Made by a program: the position numbers and the translations under genes. From NCBI GenBank assembly GCA_031404455.1, contig JANNHP010000061.1, positions 1-16,222 of the forward strand: a stretch of DNA of 16,222 nucleotides. The letters are read 5' to 3'. Below, one piece after another: positions 1 to 6,472 of the stretch. Positions within the stretch are counted from its first letter, which is position 1, and every line of letters starts with the position of its first letter. This DNA is from JANNHP01 sp031404455 (GTDB lineage Bacteria > Planctomycetota > JAJSAM01 > JAJVHW01). A model generated the notes under the pieces. The model was given only the letters and a program-made list of their open reading frames with translations. It did not search any database and was not told the origin of the DNA.

Positions 1-20
1 GGGACGGCGCATCTGCCACT

Positions 21-47
21 GTAGGGGCGACGCATGCGTCGCCCGCC
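21..47 (+). repeat. REP-like palindrome, copy A (GTAG-headed)
   Basis: The 27-bp unit begins with GTAG and contains a perfect 20-bp palindrome, GGGCGACGCATGCGTCGCCC. It is matched by copy B at 86-112 in inverted orientation. A GTAG head followed by a GC-rich hairpin is the classical form of REP sequences mobilised by RAYT (TnpA-REP) proteins. No RAYT gene is in this window, so that link is inference. It lies downstream of the lipoprotein gene that ends at 157. Confidence 0.75.
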
Positions 48-85
48 GTGGCAATCACAAGTCCGGTCGGTCGCCGTCCGGCAGC

Positions 86-112
86 GGCGGGCGAGGCATG
101 CCTCGCCCCTAC
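86..112 (-). repeat. REP-like palindrome, copy B (inverted partner)
   Basis: Read on the minus strand this is the same 27-bp unit as copy A, GTAG head included. It has two substitutions, at positions 11 and 17, which lie opposite each other in the hairpin (C:G replaced by G:C). The palindrome GGGCGAGGCATGCCTCGCCC stays perfect. The two copies have GTAG at their outer ends and 38 bp between them, as in a BIME/REPIN-type pair. Confidence 0.75.
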
Positions 113-156
113 AACGGCAAGGCGTACCTGTCGCGCCTTGATGGCCCGCATCCGGG

Positions 157-1797
157 CTAGTCGCGGTCGGTCGCGTCGCGGGGGTCGGCGGTCACCTTCG
201 CGGCGGCCCCGGCGGCGAAGAGCTGCTCCGCCTTGTCGGCCGGCGCGCCGAGGACGGCGACGACCCTCGAGCCCGCGAGTTCGACGCCCGTCACGCGGCC
301 GCTGCCGTCCGCCGAGTAGCGGACGACTTCGGGACGCGTCGTGAACGACTTGCCGAGCACCCGCTTGCCGAGGAGGTCGCCGTAGGTCGTATAGAACTCC
401 TTCGCGTCCTCGGGGGTGTCCCAGACGCTCGTCCACACGATCGTCACCGCGCTGCTGCCCTTCGCGGCCCAGGCGGTGTAGCGGTCGCCGTCCCAGCCCT
501 CGGATGCGGTCCTCGCGGCGCCCTTGAAGCCGACACCCTGCGTCTGCATGTCGATCACGCTGAGGAACGCCGGACCGTACTTCCCGCCCTGCTGGAGCTG
601 GGCGAGGAGCAGGCCCGTCATCAGCTCGCCCATGTTGTTGTCCTCGACGTTCTCGAAGCCGTCGCCGAGGACCGCCGCGACGTCGGGGGTCTCGATCTTG
701 CGCGGGTAGTCGCGCGGGCCCTCCATCGGGAACTTCGAGGGGTGCAGCACCTGCTCCGTCGAGACCGGCGGGTCGGCGTAGAGCTTCGCGATCGCGGCGC
801 TGTCGTCGGCGCCGATCTTCGCCAGCCAGTCCGGCGCGTTCTTGTACGGGTAGAGCCCGAACGACGCGATGAGGAAGGGCGGCACGGTGCCGATCATCTT
901 GATCTGCTTCTGCATCAGCTCCGGCTTCATCTGCGACTTCATCATCTCCTTGACGTCCTCGGGGTTCGCCTCCTCGTACTTCGACGCGAAGTGGCACGCC
1001 GATCCCTCGACGAGCCCGCGCCGCGCGAGCGACATGTCCCCGTCCTTCTCGACCGCCTTGTAGAACTCGTCGAGGTGGAAGTACTGGTCCTCGACCGCGT
1101 GGACGAGTTCGTGGAAGACGACGGGGCGCGCGCCGCGGCCGTCGTTGCCCTCGATGTGATAGAAGGTCCCCGTGTCCGGCTTGTAGAAGGCCGCGGCGCC
1201 GCCCTCCATGAAGTCGGAGAAGACGGCGTAGACGTCGGTGTCCGGCGCGAGCAGCCCGAACTCGGCGCCCACGGTCACCATCTTGCGGACGTCCTCCTCG
1301 GGCATGTCCTTCTTCAGGTCGCGGCGCATCCACTCGCCGACCTGGCCGCGCGTGATGAGCCGCCGCATGAAGGGCACCTTGAACGTGAGGCCGCGGGTCT
1401 TCTCGACTTCCTCGCCCATGTCCTTCGCCGCGTCGCGCAGGTTGACGAGCTTCGGGTCGTGCGCCTCCGCGATCGGAAGGAGCTCCTTCTCGATCCACTC
1501 CTTCAGCTCGTCGCGGTGGCTCGCGAGGCGATCGATCTCCTTCTTGTCCTTCTCCTGCTGCGTCTTCAGATCAGCGGCCTTCGCCGCGGCGTCGTGCTCG
1601 GCCGCGACGCGGGCCTCGTGCTCGGCGGCCGATCTCGACGAGAGCGTCGTGACCTCGCCGGAGAGCCGCGCGATGTCGCTGCGAGCCGTGCCGAGTTCGG
1701 TGCGGAGCTGGTCGCGCTCGGCCGTGCCGCACGCTGCGAGCGCCGCGACGAGCGCGAGCGGGGCGACGACTGACGGGACGCGGGAGATGAGGTGCAT
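157..1797 (-). CDS. lipoprotein with HExxH...E metallopeptidase-like signature
   Basis: The 546-residue product begins with a lipoprotein signal peptide (lipobox LAAC, Cys23), so it is probably membrane-anchored and extracytoplasmic. A charged, Ala-rich coiled coil covers about residues 27-100. The motif HELVHAVEDQ at 229-238 supplies His229, Glu230 and His233, and LVEGSA at 262-267 offers Glu264 as a third zinc ligand, a gluzincin-like arrangement. Further family hallmarks are PVSTEQVLHP (344-353) and GWDGDRY followed by VWDTPEDAKEFY (434-469). I recognise these from a widespread uncharacterised family of secreted HELTHALQDQ-type proteins; activity and substrate are unknown to me. It is the last gene of a three-gene minus-strand unit, 69 bp after the lytic transglycosylase. 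No strong ribosome-binding site precedes the ATG. It might be a binding protein on a degenerate peptidase fold, but all three putative ligands are present. Confidence 0.85.
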   Translation of the reverse strand: MHLISRVPSVVAPLALVAALAACGTAERDQLRTELGTARSDIARLSGEVTTLSSRSAAEHEARVAAEHDAAAKAADLKTQQEKDKKEIDRLASHRDELKEWIEKELLPIAEAHDPKLVNLRDAAKDMGEEVEKTRGLTFKVPFMRRLITRGQVGEWMRRDLKKDMPEEDVRKMVTVGAEFGLLAPDTDVYAVFSDFMEGGAAAFYKPDTGTFYHIEGNDGRGARPVVFHELVHAVEDQYFHLDEFYKAVEKDGDMSLARRGLVEGSACHFASKYEEANPEDVKEMMKSQMKPELMQKQIKMIGTVPPFLIASFGLYPYKNAPDWLAKIGADDSAAIAKLYADPPVSTEQVLHPSKFPMEGPRDYPRKIETPDVAAVLGDGFENVEDNNMGELMTGLLLAQLQQGGKYGPAFLSVIDMQTQGVGFKGAARTASEGWDGDRYTAWAAKGSSAVTIVWTSVWDTPEDAKEFYTTYGDLLGKRVLGKSFTTRPEVVRYSADGSGRVTGVELAGSRVVAVLGAPADKAEQLFAAGAAAKVTADPRDATDRD

Positions 1798-1866
1798 CGT
1801 CGGGCCTCGGGGTGTGGGGGTTCGGGCGGGAGAGGATGCACGCCCAGGCCGCCTAGCGCGCCGATT

Positions 1867-2454
1867 TCACCGGGCGGCGGACGACCCCGACGCCGCCCGG
1901 AAACGGGCGCGGTAGTCGAGCACCCTCCGGACGAACGCCCGCGTCTCCGAGAACCGGATCCAGTCGATCACCGTCTCCGCGTCCGGGTCTCCCGAGGCGT
2001 TGCGCCACGACTGCACGTTCTCGGGGCCCGCGTTGTAGGCGGCGAGCGCCAGTTCCGTCGCGCACGGGGAATCCGCGAACCGGTCGAGCTGACGACGCAG
2101 GTAGCGCGCGCCGAGGCGAAGCGACGTCGCGGGATCCGTGAGCTCCGGGCGTCCCTCGCCGAGCGCCTCGGCCATCTCCGACGCGGTCGCCGGCATGAGC
2201 TGCATCAGACCGACCGCGCCCGCACTCGAGCGGACCTCGGCCCGGCCGCCGCTCTCCGCGCTCGCGACGGCGAGGAGCAGCGCGAGTTCCACGCCCTCGC
2301 TGTTCGACGCCGACCGCGCCGCAGCTTCGTGACGGCGCACGCGGCCCATCAGCGATTCGAAGGATTCCACCGTCCGCGCGGTCCGCAGCGAGACCGCGAG
2401 ACCGACGAGGAGGAACGGTCCGAGGAAGAAGAAGAGCGCTGCGAGCCGTCCCAC
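1867..2454 (-). CDS. membrane-anchored lytic transglycosylase, SLT (Slt70-type) domain
   Basis: The 195-residue protein has a hydrophobic N-terminal anchor (about residues 4-23) followed by a lytic transglycosylase domain. It shows the catalytic Glu67 in ASAESGG, the GLMQLMP motif (82-88) and AYNAGPENV (139-147), all hallmarks of family 1 lytic transglycosylases, which cleave the MurNAc-GlcNAc bond of peptidoglycan and leave an anhydro end. The reading frame stays open far upstream inside the HEAT gene, but that part is an out-of-frame shadow. I place the start at the GTG at 2454, just before the anchor, 11 bp after the HEAT stop codon. The sequence AGGTAGG, which overlaps that stop codon, could serve as its ribosome-binding site with a 10-nt spacer. 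The tight spacing implies co-transcription with the HEAT gene. It presumably acts on the wall from the outer face of the inner membrane. The exact start is the main uncertainty. Confidence 0.87.
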   Translation of the reverse strand: MGRLAALFFFLGPFLLVGLAVSLRTARTVESFESLMGRVRRHEAAARSASNSEGVELALLLAVASAESGGRAEVRSSAGAVGLMQLMPATASEMAEALGEGRPELTDPATSLRLGARYLRRQLDRFADSPCATELALAAYNAGPENVQSWRNASGDPDAETVIDWIRFSETRAFVRRVLDYRARFRAASGSSAAR

Positions 2455-2465
2455 GGGGCGGCCGC

Positions 2466-5400
2466 CTACCTGCCGAGCGTCGCGGCCCAGAGCTTCTCCC
2501 ACGCGTCCGCGATGCGATCCACCTCGCCGGCCGTCGTCCACGGGTCCTCGTCGCCCACCTTCGTCCCGAGGAGGTCCCTGAGAGCGAGGTCGGCGGCGCG
2601 CCGGACGAACCACTTCTCGTGGCGCAGGGCCTTCAGCATCGAAGGCACCACCTGACGGCCGGAATCGCCGTCGGCCCAGGAGCGCAGCGCCACGTCCTCG
2701 CCGCCGTCGGCGGTGAGCGCGTCGAGCAGCCAGAGCTTCGGATTGCGCGCCTTCGAGAGCTCCCACCATCCGCCGTAGAGGTCGGCGAGCATCACCGGGT
2801 CCTTCTGGCCGAACGATTCGAGCGAGATGCTCTCGAGCGCGAACTTCGCGCGCTGCACGGAGCGGTCCTTCTCGAGCATCGAGACGAGGTGCGGGACCGC
2901 CGCCGGGTCGCGCTGCCGCGCGAGTCCGATCGCCGCTTCGTCCGCGACCTCCTCGGACGGGTCCTCGACGAGCTTCACGAGGTCGGGGATCGCCGCCTTG
3001 CCGCGAAGGTGCGAGTAGCTCGCCACCGCGCGGGCTCGCGGACCCGGGGGCTGGGCCGGATCGACCGCGATCTTCCTGAGTTCCGCCGCCGCGCGGTCGG
3101 TGCCCATGTCGACGATCGCGCGCGACGCCACTTCGCGCACGAGGCCCGACGGGTCGCTGCTCATCGCGAAGACGATCGCCGAGAGTCCCTCCGGCTCGCG
3201 CGTCGCGGCGAGCGCCTGGATCGCGGCGACGCGCACGCCCTGGTCGTCGGACGCGTACGCCGTCATGATCGTGGACATCGAGTCCTTGCCGCCGAGCAGG
3301 CCGAGCGCCTCGACAGCCGCGACGCGCAGTTCGCTCTGCGACTCGGCGAGCCGGTCGATCAGCGGGCGGGCCTCCTCGACCTTCAGACGGCCGAGCGCTC
3401 GGACGGCCTCCGCAGCGACGGCGCGGTCCGAGTCGTCCACGGCCTTGAGGATCCGCGCGACCCCGTCGTCGCCGAGCGTGTCGCGGTCGGCGGCCTCGAA
3501 CGCGGCGAGCCGCACCTCGGACCGCTTGTCGGCGAGCGCCGCAAGGTATTGATCGCGCGGCGCGTTCTGGAGCACGAGGACCAAGAGCGGACGCGCGTCG
3601 GCCGTGCCGCGGGAATCGAGGAAGTCGAAGACGTGTGTCAGGGTCTCCGGCTTCTTCGCCTTCGCGAGCACGCGCACCAGGCCCGTGGCCACGGTGTCGA
3701 GAGCCGGACGGCGGCCGAGCATCGCGAGCAGGCGGTCGGTCTCGGCCGACCCGAGTGCCGTCGAGAGCCGCGGCATCGATTCGAGCTCCTTCAGCGAACG
3801 CACGTTCCACGCGTCGCCGCGGCGGTCGTCGAGGGCTTCGACGATGAGCGTGGCGAGCGACGCCGCGCGCTCGTCCTCGGAACGCTCCGGCGCGAACGCC
3901 TTCGACATCACGAGCAGGTAGGACTGCACGTCGAGCGCGCTGCGCGCGGTGCGGTAGCGCTGCCACCCGTACCGCGAGCGGAGTTCCGCGACGGCGGCCA
4001 TGAACGTGGCCGTGCCGGGATCGGACGAATCGGTGCGGAGCGTGGAACGCCGCTCGCGGCGGCCGACCCGCACGGACACCCCTACCGCGCTCGGAAGTTC
4101 TCGCGCGGTCGAACTGCCTTCCGGCGCGCGCAGCACGCCCGATTCGTCGACGACCTGCGCGAGGCGCTTCGCGTCGTCCGCGTTGACGATGAGCACGACC
4201 TCGTCCTGCGACTGGGCGCCGAGGACTTCGAGACTGGAGGTGATCGTCGTCGTCTCGCCGCCGGGCGCCCCGGCGCCGTCGACGATGACGACCATCGTCC
4301 CCGCGAGCTCGGGCGGCACGGTCTCCAGCACGCGGCGCGCTACGAACGAGGCGCCCTCCTGCTCCCACCACGCGGCCCATGCCTTCGGCGTGTCGAAATC
4401 GAGCCGTCCGGTGAGACGGCGCAGGCGGCGGGCCGCCAGCGGCTGCACGATCTTGAGGTCGGCCCAGAACTCCCGGCCGACCCACGCGTCGATCAGCATC
4501 GGCACGACCAGCTTGTCGTACGCCTCGTCGAGCGCCGGGATCTCGCGGTAGTAGCCGAGGTCGGCGATGAGCAGCGCCGCGGACGCGCGGCTCAACTGGT
4601 CGAGGCTCTTCAGGCCGCGGCCGCCGAGCAGCGCTCGGGTGAGCGCGTCGTCCGCGAACGAGACGCCGCCTCGCTCGGCGCGGATCGCCAGCGAGATGAC
4701 CGCGTACGCGAACTGCCGGTCGATCGGGGTGACCATCGCCTTCAGCGTGAGGTCGAGTGCTTCGGGAGAATCGTCCGCCGCGAGGGAGTGCGCCGCCGCG
4801 GAGGCGACGTCGGGCTCCTTGTCGCGGAGCGCCGCCACGACGAGGGGCCGCGCGCCCGCGCGGTCGGCCTTGGTCGCGAGACGCAGCGCCGAGGCGCGCG
4901 CCGCGGGTCCGCCCGCGTCGAAGACGTCGCGGAGGGAATCGAGGTCCGTCGGCGCGACGCGCGGCTCGAGGAGCTTCTCGACCTCGGCGACGACGGCCGA
5001 CGCCGGGTGCAGCATCAGCGAGAGGAGGCGCGGCTTGGCGCCCACGGGATCGATGCGGACGAGCGCCTCGAGGATCTCGGTCGAGTGCTGGTACATCCGC
5101 TTGTCGTCGAGCTTCGCGCGCAGGAGTTCGATCGCGCGCAGGTCGCGCATCTTCCCGAGCGTCGCCGCGACTCCGGCCACGGTGCGCCAGTCCTGGTTCG
5201 CCTCGAGCAGCTTCTTCTCGAGCATCGGGTACGCAACCGCGGGGACGTTCGCGAGGCGCACCGACGCCTGCCGCGCGTCGGCGGCGGGCCACTTCGAGAG
5301 TTCCGCCAGCCAGATCTCGGGCTCGCTCTTGCCGTCGGTCGGCGCCTCGACCGGCGGCTTCGGCGCCTCGGGCGCGGGTTCGGGGTCGCCGCCCATCCGG

Positions 5401-5549
5401 ATCCTCGGACCGCCCCCGCTGTCCTTCGGGGCCCTGCCCTCGGGCGAGCCCCCCGGCGGCGCCGGCGGCGGCTTGTCCTGGGCGTCGGCGCGCGCTGCGG
5501 CGAGCGCCAGGATCGCGAGGCAGAGGGTGATCGTGAGGCGACGAGGCAT
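2466..5549 (-). CDS. secreted HEAT-repeat protein with a degenerate vWA-like middle region
   Basis: The 1027-residue product starts with MPRRLTITLCLAILALAAARADAQ, a signal peptide with cleavage likely after Ala22 or so, then a Pro/Gly-rich linker to about residue 75. HEAT-like helical repeats occupy about 80-340 and 650-910, for example VAAVEALGLLG and VRVAAIQALA. Between them is RRLRRLTGRLDFDTPKAWAA with a WW pair (about 374-397), a signature I associate with planctomycetal HEAT proteins. Residues about 418-550 read like a von Willebrand A fold (MVVIVDGAGAPGG, then QDEVVLIVNADDA), but the MIDAS DxSxS is replaced by DGAGA, so metal binding is probably lost. An upstream in-frame ATG at 5600 exists, but the ATG at 5549 directly precedes the signal peptide and has GGAG 8 nt ahead. 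HEAT proteins usually serve as protein-binding scaffolds. No enzymatic motif is visible. It leads the unit with the lytic transglycosylase and the lipoprotein. Confidence 0.85.
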   Translation of the reverse strand: MPRRLTITLCLAILALAAARADAQDKPPPAPPGGSPEGRAPKDSGGGPRIRMGGDPEPAPEAPKPPVEAPTDGKSEPEIWLAELSKWPAADARQASVRLANVPAVAYPMLEKKLLEANQDWRTVAGVAATLGKMRDLRAIELLRAKLDDKRMYQHSTEILEALVRIDPVGAKPRLLSLMLHPASAVVAEVEKLLEPRVAPTDLDSLRDVFDAGGPAARASALRLATKADRAGARPLVVAALRDKEPDVASAAAHSLAADDSPEALDLTLKAMVTPIDRQFAYAVISLAIRAERGGVSFADDALTRALLGGRGLKSLDQLSRASAALLIADLGYYREIPALDEAYDKLVVPMLIDAWVGREFWADLKIVQPLAARRLRRLTGRLDFDTPKAWAAWWEQEGASFVARRVLETVPPELAGTMVVIVDGAGAPGGETTTITSSLEVLGAQSQDEVVLIVNADDAKRLAQVVDESGVLRAPEGSSTARELPSAVGVSVRVGRRERRSTLRTDSSDPGTATFMAAVAELRSRYGWQRYRTARSALDVQSYLLVMSKAFAPERSEDERAASLATLIVEALDDRRGDAWNVRSLKELESMPRLSTALGSAETDRLLAMLGRRPALDTVATGLVRVLAKAKKPETLTHVFDFLDSRGTADARPLLVLVLQNAPRDQYLAALADKRSEVRLAAFEAADRDTLGDDGVARILKAVDDSDRAVAAEAVRALGRLKVEEARPLIDRLAESQSELRVAAVEALGLLGGKDSMSTIMTAYASDDQGVRVAAIQALAATREPEGLSAIVFAMSSDPSGLVREVASRAIVDMGTDRAAAELRKIAVDPAQPPGPRARAVASYSHLRGKAAIPDLVKLVEDPSEEVADEAAIGLARQRDPAAVPHLVSMLEKDRSVQRAKFALESISLESFGQKDPVMLADLYGGWWELSKARNPKLWLLDALTADGGEDVALRSWADGDSGRQVVPSMLKALRHEKWFVRRAADLALRDLLGTKVGDEDPWTTAGEVDRIADAWEKLWAATLGR

Positions 5550-5557
5550 GCGGCGGA

Positions 5558-5561
5558 CTCC
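5558..5561 (-). promoter_or_regulatory. ribosome-binding site of the HEAT-repeat gene
   Basis: GGAG on the minus strand lies 8 nt before the ATG at 5549. It supports that start over the upstream in-frame ATG at 5600, which would put 17 extra residues ahead of the signal peptide. Confidence 0.55.
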
Positions 5562-5729
5562 GGGGACGAGGAAGGGACTCGGACGGCGGAATGTACCCAC
5601 CCGGACGTGCCCCAGCGGGGAAACGGTCCGGGAGGCGCGCCGCCCAAGGTCACCCGCGGAGCGTCATCCGGCCGTCACCGGGGGGATCGGGGGGTCGCGG
5701 CAGGCTGGGGACTGCGACGTCGTGCGCGG

Positions 5730-5752
5730 ATTGGGGATTGGGGACCGTCCCC
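5730..5752. repeat. ATTGGGG tandem repeat abutting a GGGGAC-C-GTCCCC palindrome
   Basis: In the 283-bp divergent gap between the HEAT gene and the Clp-N gene, ATTGGGG occurs twice in tandem (5730-5743). It runs into GGGGACCGTCCCC (5740-5752), two 6-bp arms around one central base. It could be an operator for the divergent genes or a dispersed repeat; the sequence alone does not decide. I cannot call clear -35/-10 boxes in this gap. Confidence 0.5.
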
Positions 5753-5832
5753 GAGGACGAGGGCATCGAGCTCTGTCGATAGACTGCCCCGCGACGACCG
5801 GGGCGACGGCCGAGGTCGGGGGAAACGCTTCC

Positions 5833-6450
5833 ATGTTCGACCGCTTCTCGGGGCACGCACGCGAGACGATGAGCCACGCCCGGCAGGAGGCGCTCCGTCT
5901 CGGCCACGACTCCATCGGCACGGAGCACCTGCTGCTCGGCATCGTCCGCTGGGGCGGCGGGAACGCGGCGCGCGCGCTGAAGGAACTCGGCAGGGAGCCG
6001 TGGACGGTCCGGGACGCTGTCGAGAGGCTCGTCACTCGCGGGACCAGCACGAACATGGGCCAGCTTCCGTTCACGCCGGGCGCGAAGCGGACGCTGGAGC
6101 TCTCGCTCGAGGAGGCGCAGACGCTCCGCCATGACTACATCGGGACGGAACACGTTCTGCTCGGGCTCCTCCGCGAGGGCGAGGGGATCGCCGCGACCGC
6201 GCTCGTTCGCGACCTGGGACTCGACGTGGATCGGGTCCGCGCGAAGATCCTCGAACTCGTCGCCGCCGATCCGGACGCGGACCGGCCGCCTCTCCCCGCA
6301 TCGCCCGGAACCCACGCATACCGTTCGCTTCGGCACCTCGGCTGGCTGGGCCTGCTCGGACTTCTCGGGTTCGTCGACGTCCGGCTCGGGTACCTGGGCT
6401 TCCTCGGCTTCCTTGGCTTCCTCGGCGCGACGGCGCCGGACCGGAAGTAG
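5833..6450 (+). CDS. stand-alone Clp N-terminal (double Clp_N repeat) protein with Leu/Gly/Phe tail
   Basis: The 205-residue protein carries both helical repeats of the ClpC/ClpA N-domain: residues 8-53 (ARQEALRLGHDSIGTEHLLL) and 81-129 (LEEAQTLRHDYIGTEHVLLG). Each has the IGTEH(L/V)LLG core. In full ClpC this domain docks adaptors and substrates onto the AAA+ unfoldase; here no ATPase module follows, so it may act as an adaptor, a regulator or a substrate-recognition protein. After a Pro-rich linker (150-158), residues 169-198 form a low-complexity hydrophobic stretch, LGWLGLLGLLGF then YLGFLGFLGFLG, partly built by a 9-bp tandem repeat in the DNA. That tail could be a membrane anchor or self-association segment, or repeat expansion without function. 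The frame is open upstream, but MFDRFSGHAR is the canonical N-terminus of the family, which fixes the start. It is divergent from the HEAT gene and convergent with the FGE-like gene, 22 bp away. Confidence 0.9.
   Translation: MFDRFSGHARETMSHARQEALRLGHDSIGTEHLLLGIVRWGGGNAARALKELGREPWTVRDAVERLVTRGTSTNMGQLPFTPGAKRTLELSLEEAQTLRHDYIGTEHVLLGLLREGEGIAATALVRDLGLDVDRVRAKILELVAADPDADRPPLPASPGTHAYRSLRHLGWLGLLGLLGFVDVRLGYLGFLGFLGFLGATAPDRK
6397..6426 (+). repeat. 9-bp tandem repeat, 3.3 copies, coding GFL
   Basis: GGCTTCCTC, GGCTTCCTT and GGCTTCCTC follow each other directly, then GGC. The repeat is in frame in the Clp-N protein and encodes GFL-GFL-GFL-G. One synonymous C-to-T change breaks perfect identity, which suggests that it is not a very recent expansion or is under coding constraint. 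Confidence 0.85.
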
Positions 6451-6455
6451 CGAAC

Positions 6456-6467
6456 CGGCGCGCGCCG
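6456..6467. terminator. possible shared hairpin in convergent gap
   Basis: CGGCGCGCGCCG is a perfect 12-bp palindrome in the 22-bp gap between the convergent Clp-N and FGE-like genes. There is no U tract and almost no loop, so a terminator role is only suggested by position; GC-rich chance palindromes are common here. Confidence 0.2.
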
Positions 6468-6472
6468 CCCGC

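Noticed and set aside
21..112. A CRISPR array suggested by repeated short units
   Set aside because: There are only two units, in inverted orientation, each self-palindromic, with no further repeats or cas genes.
48..344. A 98-residue plus-strand ORF at the left edge
   Set aside because: It starts inside a REP palindrome and runs antisense into the lipoprotein gene; Arg/Pro-rich translation.
1798..1866. Possible promoter or regulatory RNA between the lytic transglycosylase and lipoprotein genes
   Set aside because: The 69 bp show no convincing promoter boxes, hairpin or repeat.
1867..5292. A 1141-residue minus-strand frame that would fuse over 900 residues to the lytic transglycosylase
   Set aside because: The upstream part is an Arg/Gly-rich shadow of the HEAT gene; only the last 195 residues are real, starting at the GTG at 2454.
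2619..6134. A 1171-residue open frame on the plus strand opposite the HEAT gene
   Set aside because: Its translation is Arg/Glu/Leu-rich without domains, typical of antisense frames in 70% GC DNA; the minus strand encodes a clear HEAT protein with signal peptide.
6300..6450. A frameshift as explanation for the odd GFLG tail of the Clp-N protein
   Set aside because: The codons keep the GC-rich third positions of the rest of the gene up to the stop codon, and neither other frame gives a better continuation.
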